Of a stretch of DNA of 64,000 nt, positions 58,012 to 64,000 are shown piece after piece. This DNA comes from an uncultured Bacilli bacterium (GTDB lineage: Bacteria > Bacillota_I > Bacilli_A > RFN20 > CAG-826): positions 61,647 through 125,646 of the forward strand of contig CALVHN010000004.1 in the NCBI GenBank assembly GCA_944327845.1, written 5' to 3'. The notes under the pieces are model-generated. The model made no database searches. It saw only the letters and a program-made list of their open reading frames with translations, and was not told the DNA's origin. The translations under genes were made by a program, and so were the position numbers. Every line of letters begins with the position of its first letter. Position 1 is the first letter of the stretch.

Positions 58012-58212
58012 ATGAGTATTATCGATATTATTATTCTTATCATTGTTTCTTTAATTGTCTTAGTTATTTCAATTTATTTTGTTAGAAAAAAGATGAAAGG
58101 AGAATATATTACTTGTGAATGTAAAAAGATAACAGGTAAGGATCTTGTTAAAAAATATCACAAGAAATATAAGAAACCTTGCTCTAACAAATGTAATTGT
58201 AATAATAAATAA
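58012..58212 (+). CDS. FeoB-associated Cys-rich membrane protein
   Basis: 66 residues: one membrane helix (about 4-26), a Lys-rich segment, and cysteines in TCECKK and PCSNKCNCNN. This is the form of the small Cys-rich membrane proteins placed after feoB in Gram-positive anaerobes (FeoC-like in position only). It starts nine bases after the feoB stop. It may bind iron or an Fe-S cluster, or assist FeoB; this is inference. Confidence 0.75.
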   Translation: MSIIDIIILIIVSLIVLVISIYFVRKKMKGEYITCECKKITGKDLVKKYHKKYKKPCSNKCNCNNK

Positions 58213-58235
58213 ACATTTAATTCCTCTTAGAATTA

Positions 58236-58263
58236 GGTATTGAATATTCAATACCTTTTTCTT
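58236..58263 (+). terminator. Terminator of the feo operon
   Basis: GGTATTGA-ATAT-TCAATACC (58236-58255) then TTTTTC. Confidence 0.88.
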
Positions 58264-58272
58264 TCAAAAACA

Positions 58273-58301
58273 TTGATTATTTTTTCTTTTTTTGATAAAT
58301 T
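58273..58301 (+). promoter_or_regulatory. Candidate promoter of tRNA-Lys
   Basis: TTGATT (58273-58278), 17 bases, TAAATT (58296-58301), 13 bases before the tRNA. Confidence 0.45.
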
Positions 58302-58314
58302 AATAAAACTTGAT

Positions 58315-58390
58315 GGTCCGCTAGCTCAGTTGGTAGAGCAACTGACTCTTAATCAGTGGGTCCGGAGTTCGAGTCTCCGGCGGATCACCA
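58315..58390 (+). tRNA. tRNA-Lys (CTT)
   Basis: 76 bases with acceptor GGTCCGC/GCGGATC, anticodon stem ACTGA/TCAGT, loop CTCTTAA giving CTT, T-arm GTTCGAGTC and encoded CCA. Confidence 0.97.
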
Positions 58391-58453
58391 TCGAATTTGA
58401 AAACTCTAACTTCTATGTAAAGACTATGAATTTATATAGAAGTTAATTAACAT

Positions 58454-58480
58454 AACGGCTGATAAATGAGCCGTTTTTTA
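58454..58480 (+). terminator. Terminator after tRNA-Lys
   Basis: AACGGCT (58454-58460), an 8-base loop, AGCCGTT (58469-58475), T-run. A 9-bp inverted repeat (58408-58416 with 58436-58444) lies just before. From here to 58754 no complete gene is seen; a short CPIC-containing stretch near 58640-58725 may be a coding remnant. Confidence 0.85.
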
Positions 58481-58754
58481 ATATAATTTATTGCAAATTG
58501 AATTAATATAAAAACTAAGAGAATTGTAATTGATATAAAACAAAGTATAGGAACGCACTATGATGGCAATGATTTTAAAGAAATGATAAGGCAATAATAA
58601 TTTGTACTAAAATTGGGGAAAATTAAAAAATTATTGAGAATCCATTAACTTGTCCAATATGTTTGTTGACTTCTGGAAAATTGTCTGGTCTTGTACGTTA
58701 TTATTACTTGTATTGCAAATAAGTAGATATAATTCGAATAGTAGGTATTTTTAT

Positions 58755-59003
58755 ATGGCCAACATCAATGTTACAATCCGCATGGATGAAAAGCTTAAAG
58801 CCCAAGCTGAGTAATTGTTTAGCGATCTCGGGCTTTCTTTAAGTTCTGCCATTACTATGTTTGTTAAGCAAGCTGTTAGGGAACAACGTATTCCTTTTGA
58901 GGTCAAACGTATGGGAACTAAGATTCAAATGGCAACAGATAGTTCCGTAGAAAAACTCTCCAAGGAGCTCATTAAAAAAATTTTACAGTTTATAAGGAGT
59001 TAG
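58755..59003 (+). pseudogene. dinJ/relB-type antitoxin gene with in-frame stop
   Basis: The frame from ATG 58755 reads MANINVTIRMDEKLKAQAE, then TAA (58812-58814), then LFSDLGLSLSSAITMFVKQAV in the same frame to a TAG at 59001. Without the stop this is a complete RelB/DinJ ribbon-helix-helix antitoxin of about 82 residues. In homologues the stop position is usually Glu or Ala, so GAA to TAA is the simplest change. Codon use is less AT-biased than the neighbourhood, suggesting transfer. It should normally neutralise the toxin encoded five bases downstream, which is also broken. Confidence 0.8.
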
Positions 59004-59007
59004 CTTA

Positions 59008-59396
59008 GTGATTGTTGTTTCAAAAAAGCAAACCATTGCTATGTACCATGCTTTGATAATGGAAACAGGCGGTTGGATGGTTTACGTGACGAGGGACTTT
59101 TGGACTCGGCTATCGCTGCCCCATTCCAAACCTTTGATTCAATCGAATTGTTTCAGTCTGTGTATCAAAAAGCGGCTCGCCTGGGTTATGGCCTGGTACA
59201 AAATCACCCTTTCCTAGGTGGCAACAAGCGAATAGGTGCACACGCAATGCTCGTGTTCCTTGCATTGAATGGAATTTTACTTTTCTATATACAAGATGAA
59301 CTTGCTTCGGTTTTTCTAAAAATGGCAGTCGGTGAAATTGATTATGAAGACCTTTTACAATGGGTTATCGACCATGAAAAAAGTGAAGAGGATTGA
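59008..59396 (+). pseudogene. doc-type Fic toxin gene, frameshifted
   Basis: GTG 59008 after AAGGAG starts MIVVSKKQTIAMYHALIMETGG. At about 59071 the frame slips and the rest continues as DGLRDEGLLDSAIAAPFQTF and NHPFLGGNKRIGAHAML, to TGA at 59396. Joined, it is a Doc/Fic kinase-type toxin of usual length. The Fic loop, normally HPFxDGNKR, here reads HPFLGGNKR, so the acidic residue is also lost. A toxin module inactivated in both genes is consistent with decay after transfer. This is the only gene in the window that ends in TGA. Confidence 0.82.
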
Positions 59397-59855
59397 CCTC
59401 TCAGTTTTTTAGTTCTCTTAAATTTTGCTTAGTCGCTTTTAAAACTTGGACCACACGATTTTTAAAAGAGTATGTTTTTCTAATAATGGTATCATTTCAC
59501 TTGTATGGATTGCATTTTGTATCAATGGAATAGTGTAAAGACATATTTGTACTAAATTTTTTATACTATGCAAGGGTCTCAAAATGAAAGATATTTGTTT
59601 GAAAAACAGAAATTTTTTGTTTTAAGCGTTTTCTATTAGAGAAAAATTGGTTTGAATCGACGATTTTTTTAAAATTTCGTTCTTCTAAAAAAAATGAAAG
59701 CCTACTAGAGAAATTATAGTCCTACACAATACCATAATTTTTATAAAATAAATGCCTTTTGAAGTTCTAAAGACTTTAAGAAGTGTTTATAAAATGTTAA
59801 TGATGAAGCAAAATAAGTGCGATTAGTTTGAATAATGACTTATACTTCCAAAAAA
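59397..59855. other. Gap without recognisable gene
   Basis: About 460 bases with stops in all frames. No terminator, repeat copy or RNA gene stands out. Some local composition resembles the adjacent Doc region, so it may be the tail of the same acquired segment. Confidence 0.4.
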
Positions 59856-59948
59856 TGCCATTAATGCCAAAAAATAAAAATAATTATTTTGAATATTATT
59901 ATTGGTTTGTTATACTAATATTGAGTAAATAAATTGGCATAAATGGCA
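59856..59948 (+). promoter_or_regulatory. Promoter flanked by TGCCA and TGGCA pairs
   Basis: TGCCA-N4-TGCCA (59856-59869) lies before and TGGCA-N4-TGGCA (59935-59948) after a promoter: TTGAAT (59889-59894), 16 bases, TATACT (59911-59916) with an extended TG. The pairs are mutual inverted repeats (13 of 14 positions). This looks like a two-sided operator, perhaps looped by a dimer of dimers, controlling the ATPase gene. Confidence 0.6.
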
Positions 59949-59970
59949 AAAATTTGGAGTACGATTGAAA

Positions 59971-61263
59971 ATGGAAATAAGCAGAGATAAATATTTAAAC
60001 CAATTAATTATTAGAATGCATAATGGTTTAATAAAAATTATCACAGGGATCAGAAGGTGTGGTAAATCATTTTTATTAAATAATATTTTTTATAATTATC
60101 TATTAAAGAATGGAGTAGATGAATCACATATTATTAAATTTGCTTTTGATTCAAATGAATATCTAGAAAAAATTGGAGAAGATGAATTAGAATTAAGTGA
60201 GCAAAAAAGAAAAGTAGATCCTAGAAAATTTACTCAATATGTTTCTTCTAAAATAGTAGATGAAAATATGTACTACTTACTATTAGATGAAGTACAAAAT
60301 CTAGGTGCTTTTGAATATGTATTAAATTCTTATTTAAGAAAAAATAATCTTGATGTTTATGTAACTGGTAGTAATTCTAAATTTTTATCTAGTGATATTA
60401 TTACGGAATTTGCTGGACGCGGTGATGAAATTCATATGTTACCTTTATCTTTTTCAGAATTTTATAAAAGTTATGAAGGTAATGATGAGGACGCACTAGA
60501 TGGATATTTTGTTTATGGTGGTCTTCCAGCAGTTTTTTTAATGAAAGATGAAGTACAAAAGCAAAAATATTTGAAAACTCAAATAACAAATGTATATTTA
60601 AGAGATCTTATTAATAGATATAATATTAAAAATGATGATTCTTTAAATGAGCTTTTAAATATATTAGCTTCCGGTATATCAACGTTGATTAATCCAACTA
60701 AGCTATCGAATACATTTAAAAGCGTTAAAAATGAAGTGCTATCTAATAAAACTATTTCTAATTATATTGATTATTTGGAAGATGCTTTTATTATCAAAAC
60801 TTCTAAACGTTATGACGTAAAAGGAAAGAAATATATTTCTACTCCTTTTAAAGTATATTTTGAAGACGTGGGATTAAGGAACGCTCAATTAGATTTTAGA
60901 CAAATAGAAACTACTCATATAATGGAAAACATTATTTTCAATGAACTTAGATATAGAGGATTTAATGTAGATGTAGGTGTGGTTGAATCTAAAACAACTA
61001 GTAATGGTAAAACTATAAGAAAATCTTTTGAAGTTGATTTTGTAGCAAATCTAGGAAGAAAAAGATATTACATTCAATCTGCATATGATATTCCTGATAA
61101 TGAAAAACTAAAGCAAGAAACTAATTCTTTTGATAGGATAGATGATTCATTTAAAAAAATAATAGTAGTGAATAGAACAATGAAGGCGAGAACTACTGAA
61201 AAAGGGTATACAATTATTGGAATAAAAGAATTCTTATTAAATGAAGATAGCTTAAATTTTTAA
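59971..61263 (+). CDS. AAA ATPase with DUF4143 (ATP-binding protein)
   Basis: 430 residues. P-loop TGIRRCGKSFLL (about 26-37), Walker B YYLLLDEVQN (about 105) and sensor TGSNSKFLSSDI, then a DUF4143-type C-terminal domain with KVYFEDVGLRNAQL and a nuclease-like FEVDFVAN (restriction-endonuclease-fold pattern E...DF). Numerous copies occur in many gut bacteria; their role is unclear and may be defence or mobility. The ATG at 59971 matches the family start; a TTG two codons earlier is nearer to GGAG (59956-59959). It stands alone in the accessory zone. Confidence 0.82.
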   Translation: MEISRDKYLNQLIIRMHNGLIKIITGIRRCGKSFLLNNIFYNYLLKNGVDESHIIKFAFDSNEYLEKIGEDELELSEQKRKVDPRKFTQYVSSKIVDENMYYLLLDEVQNLGAFEYVLNSYLRKNNLDVYVTGSNSKFLSSDIITEFAGRGDEIHMLPLSFSEFYKSYEGNDEDALDGYFVYGGLPAVFLMKDEVQKQKYLKTQITNVYLRDLINRYNIKNDDSLNELLNILASGISTLINPTKLSNTFKSVKNEVLSNKTISNYIDYLEDAFIIKTSKRYDVKGKKYISTPFKVYFEDVGLRNAQLDFRQIETTHIMENIIFNELRYRGFNVDVGVVESKTTSNGKTIRKSFEVDFVANLGRKRYYIQSAYDIPDNEKLKQETNSFDRIDDSFKKIIVVNRTMKARTTEKGYTIIGIKEFLLNEDSLNF

Positions 61264-61795
61264 TCGAAAATACTATAAGTAATAATAAAATGGCTTAAAG
61301 AATATCGTTTTAAAATTTAAGCAAGAAAATTATTAAAACATTAGATAAAAAGGGAAAAATAAAAAGACTGTTTGATTCTATTAGAATAGTAGGGATTGGC
61401 GGTCTATTTTTTGCTTATACCTAATTGTTTAAGCAGCAGATGAATACTTTTATTATTATCAAATTTATATTTTTAAGATTTTTTTCTAGGTTTTTATAAT
61501 TCAAATAAAGAAATTTACTACAATTGAAATCAAAAACCTTGCTAATCTCAACTAAAAAAATGTTAAGAAATAAGTAACTATGATTTATTAATAAATAATG
61601 AATTTCTTGAAATATCTCGTCATAGAAAAAAGATTTTATTCATGATCTAAATTTATATTTAAATATGGAGATTTAAATATTAATGTAAATAATAATATTA
61701 TTGAGACTTCGATTATATTTTTATTTACTAATGATAAATAGGTTTAATCTTTCAAATTTAGTTTTATAATCTTATAAGAAAAGAGGAACTAATTG
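61264..61795. other. Gap with repeat copy 5 and an imperfect hairpin
   Basis: No gene is visible. An imperfect stem near 61355-61412 (AAAAAGACTG... with CGGTCTATTTTTT) could end the ATPase transcript. The repeat element lies at 61532-61555. Confidence 0.45.
61532..61555 (-). repeat. Repeat element, copy 5
   Basis: Minus strand TTAGTTGAGATTAGCAAGG then TTTTT. Unlike the other copies it is not clearly downstream of a gene on its strand. Confidence 0.6.
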
Positions 61796-62362
61796 ATGGA
61801 ATTAAATGATTTAATTAAATTATTAAATGAAGGAAAAGATATTAATTTTGAAGAAGGAGTTAAATTAATTCATCAAGCTCAAGATGAAGCTTATAAAATC
61901 ACTTCTAAAATTAATAATGAATATCATACTCCTAAAGAGATTAGAAAATTATTTAGTGAATTAATAAATCAGGAAGTTGATGATAGATTTCGCTTATTTC
62001 CTCCTTTTTATACAGATTTTGCTAAAAATATTCATGTCGGAAAAAATGTATTTATAAATTCTAATTGTAATTTTCAAGATCATGGTGGAATTTATCTTGG
62101 AGATGATGTTTTAATTGGGCATCGAGTAGTTTTAGCAACTTTAAATCATGATAAAGATCCTAATAAAAGAGGCAATATTTATCAAAAACCAATAATAATT
62201 AAAAATAAAGCTTGGATCGGAGCTGGATCAATTATTTTAGGTGGAGTAACAATTGGAGAAAATGCAATTGTTGGAGCAGGAAGTGTTGTTATTAAAGATG
62301 TTCCTGATAATGGTATAGTAGTTGGTACACCTGCTAAATTAATTAAATATATTAATCAATAA
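61796..62362 (+). CDS. Sugar O-acetyltransferase (Maa/LacA/NodL group)
   Basis: 188 residues; start at ATG 61796 (GAGGAA upstream). Left-handed beta-helix hexapeptide repeats run from about 85 to 180 (VFINSNCNF, IYLGDDVLIG, AWIGAGSIILGGVTIGENAIVGAGSVV). The N-terminal part has FPPFYTDFAKNI and HRVVLATLNHD with the catalytic His, as in maltose/galactoside acetyltransferases. It moves acetyl from acetyl-CoA to a sugar hydroxyl in the cytoplasm. Single gene; the ligand is uncertain. Confidence 0.9.
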   Translation: MELNDLIKLLNEGKDINFEEGVKLIHQAQDEAYKITSKINNEYHTPKEIRKLFSELINQEVDDRFRLFPPFYTDFAKNIHVGKNVFINSNCNFQDHGGIYLGDDVLIGHRVVLATLNHDKDPNKRGNIYQKPIIIKNKAWIGAGSIILGGVTIGENAIVGAGSVVIKDVPDNGIVVGTPAKLIKYINQ

Positions 62363-62485
62363 TTTATTAAATATCTATATCGTGAAATTTTTAAACTGAA
62401 ATAGAACTTTAAAGTATCTAATTTATTAAGAGATAATAATTTTACCAATCGTACATATTTTTATTAAAAAGATATCTTTTTACAA

Positions 62486-62559
62486 TTTTATTACCGATAA
62501 TACATAAATTATTGAATTTTGAAAATTTTATAGTAAAATATGTATGAAAGGTAATAAAA
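62486..62559 (+). promoter_or_regulatory. hipB promoter between two inverted operators
   Basis: TTTTATTACCGATAATACATA (62486-62506 region) is mirrored at 62539-62559 as TATGTATGAAAGGTAATAAAA with three mismatches in 21. Between them lies TTGAAT (62512-62517), 16 bases, TAAAAT (62534-62539). HipB-type antitoxins bind such sites to repress their own operon. Confidence 0.65.
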
Positions 62560-62754
62560 ATGTCTAAAATTGGTGAATTTGTTAAAAAAGAAAGAAAGAA
62601 AAACGGCCTAAAACAAGAAGATTTGGCATTATATGCAGGAGTAAGCACAAAGTTTATTAGTCAGCTTGAAAATGGAAAAGAAACTTTAAAATTAGACAAA
62701 ATAAATAAGGTTCTTGCTATATTTGATGCTGAATTGGTTCCTGAGAAAAAATAA
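62560..62754 (+). CDS. hipB: HipB-like HTH antitoxin
   Basis: 64 residues with an Xre-type helix-turn-helix: IGEFVKKERKKNGLKQEDLALYAGVSTKFISQLENGKETLKLDKINKVL. This is the usual HipB regulator, which represses the operon and opposes the kinase. AAGGT precedes the ATG. The frame is intact, unlike hipS and hipT after it. Confidence 0.85.
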   Translation: MSKIGEFVKKERKKNGLKQEDLALYAGVSTKFISQLENGKETLKLDKINKVLAIFDAELVPEKK

Positions 62755-62757
62755 TTT

Positions 62758-63084
62758 ATGAAAGTAGCAAATGTATTTAACAACAATATATTATGTGGAT
62801 ATTTGACTGAAAATGATGATGGTTATGTTTTTGAATATATTGATGAATATTTAAAAAATATAAATAGTAAGCCTGTTAGCTTAACTTTGCCTTTAAGGAA
62901 AGAAAAATATTATTCTAGCGTCCTTTTTCCTTTCTTTGATGGTTAAATTCCTGAGGGGTGGTATTTATATTTAACTATTAAAATTTTTAATCTTGATCCG
63001 AGAAATCGTTTTGATATTTTATTAAAAACTGGAAAAAATACAATTGGTTCAGTTTCAATTGAGGAAAATGATTTAGATGAGTAA
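62758..63084 (+). pseudogene. hipS-like N-terminal HipA subunit with in-frame stop
   Basis: The frame encodes the N-subdomain of HipA as a separate protein, as in the three-gene HipBST systems. It contains SKPVSLTLPLRKEKYYS and FPFFDG, then TAA (62944-62946), then IPEGWYLYLT...FNLDPRNRFDILL in the same frame, ending at 63084. Homologues read FFDGLIPEGW, so TTA (Leu) to TAA is the likely change. The full length would be 108 residues. The end overlaps the hipT start by eight bases. Confidence 0.78.
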
Positions 63085-63952
63085 GATTTGTTTGTGCTGT
63101 GGAAAAGAAATAAATGAAAATACAACAATGTCTTGGCATAAAGAGTGTTTGTATAAATTTTTCGGAACTTATTCTTTTCCTGATGTATCAGTATTAGAAA
63201 GTGAAATAGAAAAGTTAGCAATTCAAGATATAAATAAAAATTTTTCTATTACTGGAGTTTAAAAAAAATTATCTTTAGGGTTATCAATAGATAAAAGGAA
63301 AAGAAGACTAACTCTTATTAATGTAAATCCAGAATTTATAATTAAAACTCAAGATGCAGAAATTCCATATATTGTAGAATGTGAACAATTAGTCATGCTT
63401 TTAGCTAATGAAATAGGAATACAAACTGTAAAACATGGTTTAATTAAAACAAAAAACAATGGTTTCATCTATATTTCAAGAAGAATTGATCGAAAAAATG
63501 GGATGAAAATACCAATGGAAGATTTTTGTCAATTATCCAATAAATTAACTGAATATAAATACCAAGGTTCATATGAAAAATGTGCTAAAGAAATATTAGA
63601 TATTTATTCAATGAATAAAACTTTAGATAAAATTAATTTATTTAGAGTATTATATTTTTCTTATCTTGTTGGTAATACTGATATGCATTTAAAGAATTTT
63701 TCTTTAATTGATGATGATGGTTATCACTTAAGTCCTTTTTATGATTTAACTTCCCCAGAAATTCTTGTTAATCAAAATGAAATGGCTTTATCTCTTAATG
63801 GAAAAAGAAAGAAATTGAATAAAAATGATTTTTTAAATTTTGCTATAAATATTTCTTTAGATAAAGAATTAGCTTTAAAGTTAATGAAAAATATAAATAT
63901 AAAATTAAAAAACTGGTATCCATTGAGAGGTACCCCAAATCCTAGACATTAG
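63077..63952 (+). pseudogene. hipT-like HipA kinase with nonsense codon and IS-altered end
   Basis: The frame begins MSKICLCCGKEINENTTMSWH and meets TAA (63260-63262) in SITGV-stop-KKLSL, where homologues have GVQKKLSL (CAA to TAA). It then continues with SRRIDRKNGMK and the kinase motif GNTDMHLKNFSL (catalytic Asp) and metal-site FYDLTSPE. The last residues (YPLRGTPNPRH) appear to come from the left end of an insertion sequence, so the native C-terminus is lost. HipT phosphorylates tRNA synthetases in known systems; this copy should be inactive. Confidence 0.78.
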
Positions 63953-64000
63953 GAAAGGGGTACTTTTTTATGAAATATTCATGGGAATTCAAGCTTGAAT
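63914..64000 (+). mobile_element. Left end of an IS3-like insertion sequence (runs off window)
   Basis: After the hipT text a nested inverted repeat appears: GTACCCC with GGGGTAC, enclosing CCTA/TAGG (63930-63963). The exact boundary is uncertain, with TG dinucleotides at 63914 and 63924. It directly precedes a transposase start. Confidence 0.6.
63970..64000 (+). CDS. Transposase start (partial)
   Basis: ATG 63970 with AGGAAAGGGG upstream encodes MKYSWEFKLE before the window ends. This opening is typical of HTH transposase proteins (OrfA type of IS3-like elements). Only ten residues are visible, so the family call rests largely on memory of similar starts and on the flanking inverted repeat. 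Confidence 0.55.
   Translation, partial: MKYSWEFKLE

Noticed and set aside
58240..58446. Open frame over tRNA-Lys
   Set aside because: It runs through the tRNA and the feo terminator and has no ribosome-binding site.
58755..63262. TAA as a recoded sense codon (three in-frame TAA in antitoxin/kinase genes)
   Set aside because: Resident genes regularly end in TAA at the right length, so reassignment is excluded; the in-frame stops are confined to accessory genes with other lesions.
1..64000. TGA read as tryptophan (Mollicutes code 4)
   Set aside because: All long genes are complete under the standard code and use TGG for Trp; no gene is split at a TGA.
1..64000. CRISPR array
   Set aside because: No regularly spaced direct repeats with unique spacers were found; the repeated segments seen are protein-domain repeats or dispersed short elements.

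Overview
The window is a very AT-rich stretch of bacterial chromosome read with the standard genetic code. Many lipoproteins (Cys lipobox signals), GH3/GH5/GH43 glycoside hydrolases, a trimeric [FeFe]-hydrogenase, FeoAB, an Orn/Lys/Arg decarboxylase and ferredoxin-type aldo/keto reductases, and no sign of an outer membrane or of respiration, suggest an anaerobic, fermentative, low-GC Bacillota of the Bacilli/Erysipelotrichia/uncultured gut 'Mollicutes-like' sort. The lineage is inference; there is no rRNA here to settle it.

Layout. (1) 1-11.0 kb, plus strand: the 3' end of a surface-protein gene, then a polysaccharide-utilisation operon behind a LacI/CcpA-type operator. It holds a decayed leader gene, a membrane-anchored GH3, a GH5 lipoprotein resembling exo-beta-1,3-glucanases, an Ig-like lipoprotein and a second membrane-anchored GH3. 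(2) 12.3-25.0 kb, minus strand: six large lipoproteins, two of them M6-like zinc metalloproteases and at least two built from a duplicated module I do not recognise. (3) 25.3-31.2 kb: a relic of an AAA ATPase, a SNF2-family helicase with an unknown partner, a 50-residue protein and an alpha/beta-hydrolase. (4) 31.3-40.1 kb, plus strand: GH43, an unusual glycosyltransferase-ABC ATPase fusion with its permease, then the str operon rpsL-rpsG-fusA-tuf. (5) 40.3-49.6 kb: flavin reductase, a frameshifted ZIP transporter, a HI0933-type flavoprotein, a phosphodiesterase, an amino-acid decarboxylase, tRNA-His, and a redox cluster of two aldo/keto reductases, an ECF S component, a DUF1893 protein and a cupin-CMD protein. 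(6) 50.4-58.4 kb: hydrogenase HydC-HydB-HydA, then a DtxR-type repressor divergent from feoA-feoA-feoB and a Cys-rich membrane protein, then tRNA-Lys. (7) 58.4-64 kb: an accessory zone with a dead DinJ-Doc module, an AAA/DUF4143 ATPase with an unusual operator array, an acetyltransferase, a HipBST-like module with nonsense codons, and the left end of an insertion sequence.

How it works together. The hydrolases and lipoproteins point to extracellular breakdown of beta-glucans and proteins at the cell surface. The hydrogenase disposes of reductant from fermentation, and its many Fe-S clusters fit the adjacent iron-uptake operon. Window-wide signals that gene calls do not explain are: a short repeat with core ATTAGCAAGG placed mostly downstream of stop codons; a series of stand-alone genes whose -10 box lies 6-9 bases before the ATG with no Shine-Dalgarno sequence (probable leaderless mRNAs); and the absence of TGA stops in every resident gene.
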